The notes under the pieces are model-generated. The model saw only the letters and a program-made list of their open reading frames with translations, was not told the origin of the DNA and searched no databases. The translations under genes and the position numbers were made by a program. Below, in pieces: positions 5,520 to 16,800 of a stretch of DNA of 27,446 nucleotides (its first letter is position 1; every line of letters starts with the position of its first letter). Source of the stretch: Ruminococcus sp. (GTDB taxonomy: Bacteria; Bacillota; Clostridia; Oscillospirales; Ruminococcaceae); NCBI GenBank assembly GCA_023667165.1, contig JAMPAO010000026.1:1-27446 (forward strand). Direction: 5' to 3'.

Positions 5520-6374
5520 ATGTCAACAGAAATATCCGAGGAAATGAACAAGGAAAAATCGGAGCTGCTTAAAATTCTAAGACCTATTGATGACATTTTT
5601 ATGCGTACGCTTTTTCGCAACAACAAGGAATTGACGGAATTTGTCCTGCGGACGATAACGGGGATACCCGACCTTGAGGTAACGGAAGAACATTCCCAGT
5701 ATGACTTGCACAGCCTTGTGGGCAGACGTTCGCTGTGCCTTGACATATTTGCCAAGGACAGCTCGGGGCGGTGGTACAATTTGGAGATTCAGCGGGGTGC
5801 AAGCGGAGCAGAGCCGAAAAGAGCAAGGTATCATTCGTCCGCAATCGATACGGATATGCTTAAAGCAAACGAGGACTTCTCCGAGCTGCCCGTTACATAC
5901 GTCATATTCCTGACGGAGACGGATTTTTTCGGAGAGGGTAAGCTCATTTACCTGATTGACAGAATAAACGTGACAACAGGAAAATCTTTTAATGACGACG
6001 AGCATATTATTTACGTAAACGGCGCATACTCAAGCGAGGGAGACGATTCAGACCTTGCGAAATTGGTGCACGATTTTCTTTGCAGAAGTGCCGATGAAAT
6101 GCTCCTGCCGATAATGGCAGAGAATGTACGGTACTACAAAATTAACCCGAAAGGAGTGGAGTATATGTCTAAGAATATGGACGAGTGGGAAAATAAACTC
6201 ATTCAAGAGGGCATAAAAAAGGGAAGACAAGAGGGCAGACAAGAGGGCTTGATTGAAACAACAATCAATTTCATCAAAAAAGGCTTAATGTCACTTGAAG
6301 ATATATCCGAGTGCAGCGGCTTGCCTCTTGATGAAGTCAAATCCCTTGCGGAAAAATGCAAGCCCGCCACATAA
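5520..6374 (+). CDS. Rpn-family PD-(D/E)XK nuclease / transposase-like protein
   Basis: The protein has 284 residues. The core at about residues 20-180 is the PDDEXK_2 type: LRPIDDIFMRTLF at the start, then LDIFAKDSSGRWYNLEIQ, which holds the catalytic D...ExQ pattern, then a YHSS and VTYVIFLTE region. The C-terminus carries the usual GIKKGRQEGRQEG linker and a small helical domain. Rpn proteins are DNA endonucleases linked to recombination and, in recent work, to phage defence. The ATG at 5520 fits AAGGGTG upstream; a GTG three codons earlier is too close to it. The gene has its own promoter and terminator and is read against the surrounding element, like an inserted accessory gene. A strong ribosome binding site lies inside it (see 6165). 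Confidence 0.88.
   Translation: MSTEISEEMNKEKSELLKILRPIDDIFMRTLFRNNKELTEFVLRTITGIPDLEVTEEHSQYDLHSLVGRRSLCLDIFAKDSSGRWYNLEIQRGASGAEPKRARYHSSAIDTDMLKANEDFSELPVTYVIFLTETDFFGEGKLIYLIDRINVTTGKSFNDDEHIIYVNGAYSSEGDDSDLAKLVHDFLCRSADEMLLPIMAENVRYYKINPKGVEYMSKNMDEWENKLIQEGIKKGRQEGRQEGLIETTINFIKKGLMSLEDISECSGLPLDEVKSLAEKCKPAT
6165..6374 (+). other. Possible internal start: C-terminal Rpn fragment
   Basis: AAGGAG at 6151-6156 lies 8 bases before an in-frame ATG at 6165. It would give a 69-residue protein (MSKNMDEW...) made only of the linker and helical C-terminal domain. In enterobacterial Rpn genes a separate C-terminal product blocks the nuclease; whether this happens here is inference. The AGGAG also encodes a KGVE segment that may be conserved for protein reasons. 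I saw no clear internal promoter. Confidence 0.35.
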
Positions 6375-6424
6375 AACGAAAAGAGCTGTTGCAGCCGATA
6401 AAGCTGCAGCAGCCCTTTTATTTA
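6372..6424. terminator. Two-way terminator between convergent genes
   Basis: GCTGTTGCAG (6385-6394) and CTGCAGCAGC (6404-6413) pair around a 9-base loop. CCTTTTATTT follows on the plus strand; on the minus strand the hairpin is followed by TCTTTTCGTTTTAT. It can therefore end both the rightward nuclease gene and the long leftward operon. Confidence 0.85.
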
Positions 6425-6667
6425 TGTTTCGGAAAAGTCCTCATCATCGTGAATAGAGCTTATCTCCTCCGCAATATTCACATTACCGTGTTTGAGCTTG
6501 AACCGCAGAATCATAAGCATTGCAAAGGTCTCATCGGTAAAGGGGACAGTCATTGCAAACCTGTCTATCTCCTTTATGCACTTGTCGGTGTCGGTTTCTT
6601 CAAGAGAGGAAAGCAGAATCTTTTCCTCAATTGACAGAACGGAATTTTCCGTGTAATTCATATTCAT
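6422..6667 (-). CDS. Short acidic protein, possibly transposon-transfer-assisting (TTRAP-like)
   Basis: The protein has 81 residues and is all-helical and acidic (LSIEEKILLSSLEE...; ending HDDEDFSET). Its length, acidic C-terminus and place after the large ArdC-type gene fit the small transposon-transfer-assisting proteins of Firmicute conjugative elements, but I make that link from memory. Its ATG overlaps the stop of the 1365-residue protein gene as ATGA, so translation is probably coupled. A second ATG two codons later is the alternative start. It is the last gene of the long leftward operon and ends in the two-way terminator. Confidence 0.6.
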   Translation of the reverse strand: MNMNYTENSVLSIEEKILLSSLEETDTDKCIKEIDRFAMTVPFTDETFAMLMILRFKLKHGNVNIAEEISSIHDDEDFSET

Positions 6668-9600
6668 ATTTTATGACCGCCTTTCTTCACATTCTTTTCG
6701 GCTTTTATTTCCTGCTGACCTAATTGTTTGTTCAAATCCACCTCGCACTCAATACCGAGCTTTTTGGCAGTTTCGGCAAGAGCCTTTAGGTCATCGGGAG
6801 ATTTTACAGCCTTTATTTTTTCGTCAAACTCCGCAAGGAATTTTTTCTGCGCCGATTCTATAGCCTGTTCGGGGAGAAAATTCTTTATTTCCTTGAATCC
6901 CACACTGTCCACAAAAAACGGCTTTTTGTCAAGCACCACCACATCGCTTACCGATAAGCTGTGACCTTTGAAATCTCTCGGTCTGTCGACGCTCCACTTC
7001 ATATACACTTTTTCAAGCTGTTCGGGAAGTGTTTTGCTTTCAGGCAGATTTGATACAGGCAGCTCATACACCTTTTCATATCGCTTGAAATCGGGGCGAA
7101 GTCCCAGCATTTTCAGCTCCTGTGTTCCCGCAAATCTTACGTTATGATTCTCCTCGCCGCTTTTTAGCTGATATATACTGCATACGGGAACAGGCATTCT
7201 CTCTGCCGCCTTTGCGTTATCGGTATACTTCCTGCACTCATCGTATGTTCCCACCATTGCAACGCCAGCCGTCTTGTATTTGTCACCGACCTTGACATAG
7301 GCTTGAACGAAGTGAGAAAGGTTGTCGGAAACGTCCTTGTTGGGATTTGGAAGTATGGATAACTTTATATCCGTAAAGGAAACGTCCCTTTCTTCGTAAT
7401 TTTCTCCCTCACGCTCTTTAGCGGCTTTTACTTGTTCAAGATAATGCTTATTGCACATCTCCTGCAAATCGCTGTGACTTATTATTTCACAGTTTATCTG
7501 CTCATTGTCTTTGGTGTAATAAATATCCTCCAAGACTGCCGCCGCCTGTTCCTTTGTGAGACTTTTTTTCACAATATCGGGAGTGCCGTCAGTTCCCATA
7601 GTAACAATGTTGTACCTGTTTTCGCTTATCCTGCTTACCGCATAATATTCCGTTGGCGTTTCGGCATTTTCCGTCCGCCCCGTAAGCTCCCGAAGTTTTT
7701 CCTTTGCCAATGAATAACGCTCTGCGTTTTCCTTTGAATATGTAATATCGGTAAATGCTTGATATTCTCTGTAGTCAATATCCGCCTGCCCCGTGCGACC
7801 GTCATCGTCAACGTAATTCACGTTTGCTTTGGTTATCAGCTTGCCGAAATCGGCAGTGTTCGGATATTCTTTGCGAGCCTTTTCCAATGCATCGTTATCA
7901 AGCCAGCCGTAGCCCTGAACGTAATATTCGTTGGCGGAAGTATTTTCGTGTCTTGTAATGGGAAAACCGTTCTCATCTTTGTCAAGATATTTTCTGTTAT
8001 GGGGAAGTAAATGCTTGTCCTTGAAGTAGCTGTTAAGTTGGAGCTTTATAGGTTCTTTCTCCTTATCAAGCTCTTTTTTGCGAACAGAAACGTCATTGTA
8101 TAACGCTCCGATTAAAGTGGGCTGAACGTTCTCCAAAGGCTTTATCCCGTCATTTTTGGAATACTTTGTACGCCGAATTTCCTTGACGGTCTGCGGAGGG
8201 TATTTATCCGCATTTGCCGCAATGGTTTTGCCCAAAACATATGCCGCATTGTCAATGCCGAATCTGTCCTCCATTGCCTTTATGAAATCCTTTACTCCAC
8301 GGCTTTCAAAGGCTTTGTTTATATTTTCCGCAATGAAATCACGGCATTCTCTTTTGACAAGGAAATCCTTGATTTTTTCATAAGCGGACTTAAGTTCGGG
8401 AACGTCCTTTTCGGAAACGGCGATTATCGTCTTGTCGCTCTTTTTGTACCCTGTATACCTAATACCCGATTCATCAAGCTGTTTTGTCAGCATACCGGCT
8501 GTCTGAACGGTAAAGCCGAACTTCTTTCCGTTTTCAAGTTCCGTAAAGGGCGTGTTGCCTATTACATTGGGATTTACGGGCTTGAACTCCTTTTTCTTAA
8601 GCTCCACCGTGTTTTGCGCATTTATTTTGGCAACAACATCGCCGTACTTTTCGGAATCACGCTTATTAACGGTAAAAGTCGTACCCGCAGGGCGTTTTAA
8701 TCCGCTGAATTTTATGCACAGCTCATTCAGTTTCACGGCTATTTTATCCGTAACATCGGGAGCTGCATGGAAATACTTCAAATCGGACTTCTGACCGAGC
8801 TGATTGTACGGAGTATTGCCGATAATATTTGAGAATTTTTTTGCGGGCTGTTTGGGTTCGGATTTTGTCTGCGAATCGGTATCAACGCTTTTTTCCTCCG
8901 GCGAATTTTCCGCAGAAATTTCCGGCGAAGGCGTTTCAACCGTTTCACTGACATTGCCGTAATAATCGGCAGGATAATCGGGCGGTTCATAGAAATTGGG
9001 CTGCGGATAATCCGTATTTTCGGGAGGTTCGGGAGGAATATAATCATCGGGAATGGTTGAATAGTCGGGTACAGGCGGAACATCGCTCTCCGAAATGTTA
9101 TTTTCGGGTACATCGGGTTCGGGAGCAATTTCCCGCTGTTCTCTTTGTCTGTGAACAAATTTGCTGTCCTTGTCGCAAAGCTCTTTTTTAAGCTCGGTGT
9201 AAGATGAAAACGTCATAGTTTCATTGTCGGGATTTTTAAGAGTAACACTGTTAAAGCACTCCTTAAACTCGTATTCGTAGTCCTCATCGCTCATAGTGCC
9301 GTCGCCGAAATTTACCGATTCTTTCATAGCCTTTCGGGTATCTGCGCTTTCAATTTCAATGCCGAATTTATCGGTAATTTCCTCCGTTAAAATATTCTTT
9401 CTGAAATACTGCATACTAAGCGATTTGTAGATTTCAGCCTGTAGTGCTTTGTTAATATCAAAATCATCACCAAATTCATCATAAGGGTTTGCATTGTATA
9501 AATCGGCGATTTTTTGCTTGTCATTTTCGGGGAGACTTTTCAGCTCATCAAGACTGTATTCGTAATCACCGTAGTGACTGATAATTTCTTCAAGTGCTTT

Positions 9601-10761
9601 GTCGGGAGAAAGACTGCCGTCTATGCTTTCAATTTCCAAAACAATATCCCGAATATCTCCGCCTGCGGCAGCATTTTTCAGTAAACCGTCCTTTGTGGGT
9701 TCATCAAAAACAAATCCCCGGTCTTCCTTTCGCTCGATAAAAAGCTCCGTTTTCTGAACGTTCGTAAGCTCATCGTCCGCAATCAGCTCCTCGGTATCAA
9801 GACTGCGCTTTTTCAGCTTTAACAGCTCGCTGTCTATGCTTTTGCAAATTTCCCTTGCGGCTGTCTGAATCTCGTTAAGATAGGTTTTAAGCTGATTTAA
9901 TTCCTTTCCCTGCGACCACGAGGCAATATAGGGAAAGCTGTACTCGGAAGTATCTATTCCGTACTTGTTGGCAATTATAAAAGCTGTTGCCTCTGCCTGA
10001 ACTTCTCTGTCATCTCTTGAAAGATTGGACGTAACGCTGTTCTGTGATTTATCGTGAAGAAATTTGTGGGCTGCCTCGTGAAACAGAGTTTTAAGAGTCT
10101 GAATATCGGACATTCCGTTTTTCACAGCTATTCTCTGATTTGCCGAATCAAAGTATCCTTTTGCTCCCGATGAAATATTTTCAAATTCCACGGGAATTTT
10201 TACGGCTTTTTGAACCCCCGAAATAAAAGCCTTTTTGCGCTCCGTATCAATATCCCCCGTCAGCTCATCGGCTAAAGTGGGAAGTTCCTTGCCGCTTGTT
10301 TGGCTCACATCAAAAACGTAAACTTTCTTAAATGCAAGCCGCTTTACAGGCTCGGAAACGGTTTCCGTTTTAACTGTTCCGTCCTCGTTATATTGCTTTA
10401 ATCCCAAATCATCGGTTACTTCACGTTCGCTCTCGATGTTTTCATTGGTCTTTATCTGAACGGGAGCAAGTATGCCGATACCTTTCTGACCTTTATCAAC
10501 ACTTCGCCCAAGCTCCTGCCACTTCTTGAAAGAGGCAACAAGAGTTGACTGCGGGTTTTGCATTGCAATGAGTAAAGTATTTCCCGCAGAGTAATTTGTA
10601 AAGGACGAACAGAATTTGAGATAATCCTTGAAACGTCCGCTTTCAAATACGTTTTTTACCCCCTCGTCGATTTTATTTACAAGCTCGTTTATATCCTCCT
10701 GCTGTTTTTGGCGGTATTCCGCCCTTTCTTCGGGAGTGAATGTTTTTGTTTGCTTTGGCAT
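6664..10761 (-). CDS. Polyvalent protein: ArdC-type N-domain, zincin, DUF3849-like, YodL
   Basis: The protein has 1365 residues. Residues about 10-170 match the ArdC N-terminal single-strand DNA-binding domain (FTNYSAGNTLLIAMQNP, then VASFKKWQELGRSV). A zincin-like peptidase site HEAAHKF is at about 226-232. A Pro/Tyr-rich linker follows at about 545-600. A DUF3849-like region (FGIDNAAYVLGKTI) is at about 805-880. A YodL-type region at about 1190-1290 includes DFKGHSLSVSDVVVLD and FVDSVGF. Such proteins are made by phages and conjugative elements and are thought to enter the recipient with the DNA and counter its defences. AGGA precedes the ATG at 10761. It follows the giant methyltransferase-helicase gene with a 59-base gap holding a hairpin. 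The exact target of the peptidase is unknown. Confidence 0.85.
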   Translation of the reverse strand: MPKQTKTFTPEERAEYRQKQQEDINELVNKIDEGVKNVFESGRFKDYLKFCSSFTNYSAGNTLLIAMQNPQSTLVASFKKWQELGRSVDKGQKGIGILAPVQIKTNENIESEREVTDDLGLKQYNEDGTVKTETVSEPVKRLAFKKVYVFDVSQTSGKELPTLADELTGDIDTERKKAFISGVQKAVKIPVEFENISSGAKGYFDSANQRIAVKNGMSDIQTLKTLFHEAAHKFLHDKSQNSVTSNLSRDDREVQAEATAFIIANKYGIDTSEYSFPYIASWSQGKELNQLKTYLNEIQTAAREICKSIDSELLKLKKRSLDTEELIADDELTNVQKTELFIERKEDRGFVFDEPTKDGLLKNAAAGGDIRDIVLEIESIDGSLSPDKALEEIISHYGDYEYSLDELKSLPENDKQKIADLYNANPYDEFGDDFDINKALQAEIYKSLSMQYFRKNILTEEITDKFGIEIESADTRKAMKESVNFGDGTMSDEDYEYEFKECFNSVTLKNPDNETMTFSSYTELKKELCDKDSKFVHRQREQREIAPEPDVPENNISESDVPPVPDYSTIPDDYIPPEPPENTDYPQPNFYEPPDYPADYYGNVSETVETPSPEISAENSPEEKSVDTDSQTKSEPKQPAKKFSNIIGNTPYNQLGQKSDLKYFHAAPDVTDKIAVKLNELCIKFSGLKRPAGTTFTVNKRDSEKYGDVVAKINAQNTVELKKKEFKPVNPNVIGNTPFTELENGKKFGFTVQTAGMLTKQLDESGIRYTGYKKSDKTIIAVSEKDVPELKSAYEKIKDFLVKRECRDFIAENINKAFESRGVKDFIKAMEDRFGIDNAAYVLGKTIAANADKYPPQTVKEIRRTKYSKNDGIKPLENVQPTLIGALYNDVSVRKKELDKEKEPIKLQLNSYFKDKHLLPHNRKYLDKDENGFPITRHENTSANEYYVQGYGWLDNDALEKARKEYPNTADFGKLITKANVNYVDDDGRTGQADIDYREYQAFTDITYSKENAERYSLAKEKLRELTGRTENAETPTEYYAVSRISENRYNIVTMGTDGTPDIVKKSLTKEQAAAVLEDIYYTKDNEQINCEIISHSDLQEMCNKHYLEQVKAAKEREGENYEERDVSFTDIKLSILPNPNKDVSDNLSHFVQAYVKVGDKYKTAGVAMVGTYDECRKYTDNAKAAERMPVPVCSIYQLKSGEENHNVRFAGTQELKMLGLRPDFKRYEKVYELPVSNLPESKTLPEQLEKVYMKWSVDRPRDFKGHSLSVSDVVVLDKKPFFVDSVGFKEIKNFLPEQAIESAQKKFLAEFDEKIKAVKSPDDLKALAETAKKLGIECEVDLNKQLGQQEIKAEKNVKKGGHKI

Positions 10762-10780
10762 TTTATCAATCCTTTCATTG

Positions 10781-10813
10781 TCCGCAGTACGCTAAGTTAC
10801 AGCATACTGCGGA
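10781..10813 (-). promoter_or_regulatory. Hairpin between the two giant genes
   Basis: TCCGCAGTACGCT (10781-10793) and AGCATACTGCGGA (10801-10813) form a 13-bp stem with one G-U-type position and a 7-base loop. It lies just before the ribosome binding site of the 1365-residue protein gene. No U-run follows, so an RNA processing or stability role is more likely than termination. Confidence 0.55.
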
Positions 10814-10820
10814 ATTTATT

Positions 10821-13800
10821 TTACAGGCTCTTATTCTTTTTGCGCTCGGTGTTTTCTCTTACGGCTTTAGGCTCGTCACAGTCGGGAGCAGCGGGAGCTT
10901 GCTGTTTTTGCTCCTGCTCTTGCGGCTGCTGTAAGCCCGAAATATCGAACTTCTTAACGGTAAAAAGTTTTTCTCTTTTTTCCGAAATATCCTCCGATTC
11001 ATCTTCCGATTCGCCCGAACCGCCCGACATAGAGCTGTCAACGGGAGCAAAATCGTCTGTCTTGTCAGTGCCAAGCTCTGCGTCCACCTTTGCAAGCTCC
11101 TCAATATCCTTTCGCAGTTTTTCCTCATGCTCAAAGGGTTTGGACAAAGCCTCCTCAGCGGCGGCAAGGTTTTCCTCCGCCTGCTTTATGTTATTGCTGA
11201 TTTCCATAATGCGCCCGGATACGCTGTTTTCGGCAAGATTCTCTATACGTCTGATGTTTCCCACATCATTTTTCAGAGATACATCGCAGTAATGGTCTAA
11301 CTTACCGTGAAGTTTTACAAGACAGGGTGAGTTAAATAAACTTGACGTATCGGGATTTTTCACCACCGAAATCTCAAAGCCCGCATATGTGCCGAGTTTT
11401 TGGCTTTCGTTCGTTACGCCGCATTTGAGAATCGCCTCCTCAAGAACCTTTCCCGCCTCGGTGCGCTCGGTATACTTCGTACCGTTCAAGACAATCTCAA
11501 ATTCCTCCGGCTTGTTGTCCTTGTAGGTCTGCAAATCATCCTTTGCCTTTTCGAGAAGTTTGGTATCACGCTTGATTGCCTGCGGGAGGGTTTTCTCGGA
11601 AAGCTCCTGCATTTTGTACAGATTTTTGTTGTAATCCGCCTCGATTACTTTAAGTTCGGATATTTCATTCTGTAATTCAATACGCCTTTTAAGGGCGGGA
11701 TTACCGGTCGCCACAGCGGACATAACGGCATAATTGAGCACCATTTCATCAACGTCCTCACAAGTTCTTGCAGGATTTTTTGAAGTCATTATCTGACTGA
11801 TGAATTTTGCCTTTGCCGTGATAATGCCCAGCATATATGCGTCGAACGTTCCCTCGGTCACATAATGATATATGCCCACCTCGCTGAATCTGTTTCCCTG
11901 CCGCAGTCCGCGACCGTTTTGCTGCTCTAAATCCGCAGGTCTCCACGGTATGTCAAGATGGTGGATTGCAGCTACTCTGTCCTGAATATTTGCGCCCGTG
12001 CCGAGCTTTGAAGTGCTTGCGATAATAAATCGCTTTTCACCGCTCCGCAGCTCGTCATACATTTTAGCCTTTGCGGTGTCGGTCTTAGCGTCTCCCGCAA
12101 AGCAAATCTCCTTTTCGGGAATACCACGCTCCTTTAAGCCCTGCTTTATCGCATTGTATACGGAAAAATGTTCCGTATCTTCGTGAATGGCAATATCGCA
12201 GAAAACGATTTGCACGCCTTTTTCCTTGTCGGTTTGAGTGCGTATCTTTTCAAGATTATCAAGGAGCATATTTACCTTGCTGTCGGGGCTTGGAACAAAA
12301 TCCCTGTTTATGGTGCGGCTGTCAAGTCCCAAAAGACGTGCCTCGTGAGTGATTTTAAGCATATTGTCCTCTCTTGGGTCTACGCCTCCGGCTTGTATCG
12401 CCTCACTTCTTTTGGCAAGCTCTTTCATATACGCTTGCTGCAATAAGTCGGGCTTTGCGGTAACGATTATCGGCTTGCCCGTTTTCATTTCGGGGATTCC
12501 GGGAATATCCAGTGAATCGGGCATTCTTATGTCCGCAAATTCTTTGTACATCTGCATGAGCTCGGGAAGATTCACGAATTTTGAGAATCTGTTTTTCATT
12601 CTGAATCCGTCGCCCGCAGGCTTTAATTCAAGCTGCGATACGACCTCGCCGAACGTGCTTGCCCAGTCATCGAATGTATCAAGTCCCGCTTTTTTCAGCA
12701 AATCGGGACGTAAATATCTTGTCATTGAATACAGCTCTACCATAGAATTTGATACAGGCGTTCCTGTAGCCCACAAAACATTGCCGTATCCGTATTTCTC
12801 GTTGAGGAACTGCGTTTTCATCAGCATATCAGCCGATTTTTTGGCACTTGTGGTCTGCACTCCCGCAACATTGCTCATTTTGGATATGACAAGACAGTTT
12901 TTATAATTGTGTGCCTCGTCAACAACAAGATAGTCAAATCCGAGCTGTTCGAAGTTCAGAGAATTATCCTTTGGACTGTCAAGAAGTTTTTTCAGCTCAA
13001 TCTCCAGCTTTATTTTTTCACGTTCAAGCTGCTTGATTGTTACACGGTCGTTTCTGTCGGTGTTTTCGATTGCCTCATCGATTTCGTCGATTTGGCTTTG
13101 TATGAAATTCTCACGGTAACTGTTTGACATTGGAATACGCTCAAACTGATTGTAGCTCATAATAACTGCGTCGTAGTCTCCCGTAACGCATTTGCCTATG
13201 AACTGCTGTCTTGTATCGGGCTTAAAATCATTGGGAGTTGCCACAAGAAGTTTTGCGTTGGGATAAAGCCTCTGCCATTCGTAAGCTGTCTGCAATGTCA
13301 GGTGCTTCGGAACAACAACACAGGCTTTTGAGATAAGTCCCAAACGCTTTTTCTCCATAACGGCTGCGTCCATTTCAAAACTTTTGCCTGCACCCACACA
13401 GTGGGCAAGCAGAGTGTTACTGCCGAGCTTTGCACGGAGTACCGCATTTTGCTGATGTGAACGGAGCTTAATAGCAGGGTTCATTCCGGGGAAAGTCTGA
13501 TGTGAGCCGTCATATTCTCTGCCCCTTATGGAATTGAAAAGGCGGTTGTATTTTTCTACGTAATATTCACGCCTGTCCATATCTTTCCAGAACCATTTTT
13601 TGAACTCATCTCCTATGGTGCGAGCCTTGTTTTTGGCAAGCTGTGTTTCCTTTTGATTGATAACGTATTTTTTGTTGCCGTTTTCGTCCTCAATGGGGTC
13701 TTTTACAACTATATCCCTGTTGTTGAGCAGATTTTCAAATATGGTCGTGCTGTTCATACGGGGAGTTCCGTAAAGATTTGCTGCGGCAACACTTCTGTCG

Positions 13801-16800
13801 CTGTATTTATTTTCGATTTTGTATTCACCCATTATTGTACGTGTCAGGCGGTCGTCCCACGTTGATAATTGCAGAACGTCTTTCATGAATTTGCTGTAAT
13901 CCTTGTTTTCAATCCAGTTTACGCCTATACGCACAGCAATATCCTCCGCTTGGATAGTTTCCGGCAGAACTTTTTCAAGAGCGGAAACGTTTTTTTCGTA
14001 TTCGGGGCTTACGGTTTCCGCATAGGCTTTTGCAATATCCAGCTTTTCACGAACGTTTCCCGAAAGATATTCCGAGGATTCCTCATATCCCGAATACGGC
14101 TCATTGCTCTTTATTTTTGCGGGATTGACAAATATCGAATCGCCCAGTGAATCTATCGTTTCATCGGGAGATTTGTCCAGTAACTTCGCCATATACGGAA
14201 TATCCACCTTTCCCGTGCGGTCAAGAGAAACCTGCAAAGCCTCATCGGGAGTATTAACGGAATGTATTTCTTCCTCCGCTGTAATGGTACGTTTGAAGAA
14301 AATATCCGCTTTCTTTACTTCCTTTGTTTCCTTGTCGGTTATCTCAAAAGCGCATAAGGTGTTGTAATCATCGTCCTGACTGAAAACTTTGGCATTAGCC
14401 TTGTCTGAAATACAGCCGAACTTTTTGCGGAAATCGTCATAAAGTTTGTTGAGCTTGTTTTGTAAATTTGCAAGCTCATTGTCCGAGCAGTTTTCAGCCT
14501 GTGCGGTTATTACCTCCATTGCCGCCTGACGAATGTTGTGTAAACCAATCATTCTTTCAAGACTTTTGCCTGTTGCCTCGGTCTTTACCATAACTTCATT
14601 CCGTCTGTGATACAGTTCGCCGTTTATCATTGTGTGAGTAAAATTTCTCACGGAGGGTTCGGCGGGGATAACGTTCGCCGTATCTTTTTCTTTGCTGTCA
14701 ATGCTCATATTTACCGAAATCTCGCCTTTGATTTTCGCAATGGCATTTTTCAGCTTTTCGGCAAAATCTCCCTCTGTGGGAGAGCAGACCGTCACCTTGC
14801 TGTCAGCTCCGTATTTTCCCTGCATACGCTTGTCAAATTCCATTTTTCCGAGAACCATATCGGGATTATCAACAAAATATTTGTTGCAGGGAACACCGTC
14901 GGGAGTTTCGGACATATGCACCCAGTTGGGAACTTCGATTGAACGTGTGTCACGCTTTTGCAGAAACAAAATATCCGTAGTAACATTGTCTGCGTCCTTG
15001 AATGTTCCCGCAGGAAGTCTTACCGCACCGAGCAGATCACAGCGTTCGGCAAGATAACGCCTTGCCTTTTCGTCCTGCTTGTCCATAGTGAATTTTGAAG
15101 TCACAAGAGCAATAACTCCGCCGGGCTTTACCTTGTCGGCGGCTTTGGCGGCAAAGTAATCGTGAATCTTGAAATTATGCTTGTTGTAGGCTTTGTCGTA
15201 AACGCCCATATCTCCGAAAGGAATGTTGCCCAAAGCCACATCAAAGCTGTTGTCGGAAAAGGAAGTTTCTTCAAATCCCTTTATCTGAATGTTTGCATTG
15301 GGATATAGCTGTTTTGCGATACGTCCGGATATGCTGTCAAGCTCCACGCCGTAAAGCCGTGAATTGTCAGCCATTGAATCGGGCATTTTCGCAAAGAAAT
15401 TCCCCACTCCCATACTCGGTTCGAGAACGTTTCCGCCCTTGAATCCGAACTGCTCCAGTGCCTGATATACGCCGTCCGTAACCTGCGGGGGAGTGTAAAA
15501 GCTCGTAAGCGATGAGGCTCTTGCCGCACTGTATTCACTTGACGAAAGGAGCTTTCTAAGCTCATTGTATTCTTCCGTCCAGTTTTCGTTATGCCTGTCA
15601 AAAGCCTGCGGCATTCCGCCCCAACCGCTGTACCCTGCCATTACCGACTGTTCGGCGGGAGTTGCCGGGCGTTTTTCACGTTCGACCGTCAGCAGCGTTT
15701 TTATAGCCTCTGCATTGGCACGGTATTTTGTTTTCTGACCGCCGTCGATAACGTCCGATTCCTTGAAACGGTAGTTTTCACCCTTGTTTTTATCGGGAGA
15801 AACAAGCACCGTCTTGTCGGAAACAGGCTGAAATTTTTTGCCGTCAAACGTTACGTCGCTTATTTGCGTATACTTTGAAAGTACCGTTTCTTGCAGACGT
15901 GAAAATTCTCTGTAATCCTCCAAAGTAAAGCCGCCGACATCAAGCATTTCCTGCTGCGACTTTACCCACCCTGCGCCAAGACTTAAAAAGTCAAACATCT
16001 TGTCATTGTCGGAGATATACACAAGAGAATTGTCGCTGTTGTCATAATGCCCCATACTGTCGTAATTTTCACTCTTGCCGAGATATACCCTTTCATCTGC
16101 GCCGTATAAAGTCACCATACCCTCGTAATTTGATTTTATAGCCGAATTGACGGTAAATATATTTTCCGTATCTTTCGTATTTTCGGACGGTTCGGGCTGA
16201 TTTTTCGGTGCAGAAGTTTCACGAGCCTTGCCTGCGGTCTTACCTTTATTTTCGGCTTTAGTCTTGTCGGGAATATATTCTCCGCTGCTTATTGCCTTGT
16301 CAATCTCGGCGGCAACGGTTTTCCACGAAACAAGAGTTTTGGCGGTATCGCCGTAAGGGTTCTGATGAGATATTTTAATACCCTTTCCGTCATAGGAAAC
16401 GCCCATAGACTGCGAATATGTACCGCCTAAACCGTAATGGTCTTTGAGAAAATTTATTTTTTCCTCCCTTGTGTGACCGTCCGAAAAATAGCTGCTTACG
16501 GTATTTTTGGAGTTTTCATAATTTGAGCCGGACATTATCCGCTTGTGTATTTCGTCCTTTGTGATAAAGCCCCGAACGTGTACGTCAAAGCCGGAATCGG
16601 CACTGAACTCTCTCGGCTTTCCTTGCAAATCCGCAAGCATTTTCGGGAGATTGTTTACGGCTTTCATTTGATGTCCGAAACGCAGATAATCATTTTCCCT
16701 GCACTTTTCCGTAAATTCCTCCGAGCTTTTTATGTATTTTTCAAGCTCGTTTACGTCGTGAAGTTTTTCGGATACTTTTTCTTCCATTTCGGGGTAATTT

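Noticed and set aside
5173..6374. Ribbon-helix-helix protein and Rpn nuclease as a classic antitoxin-toxin operon
   Set aside because: The nuclease has its own consensus promoter and the palindromic operator is absent from it. The regulator's likely target is the divergent leftward operon.
12349..12906. 185-codon plus-strand open frame opposite the giant gene
   Set aside because: It is the antisense shadow of the conserved helicase region, with no start signal of its own.
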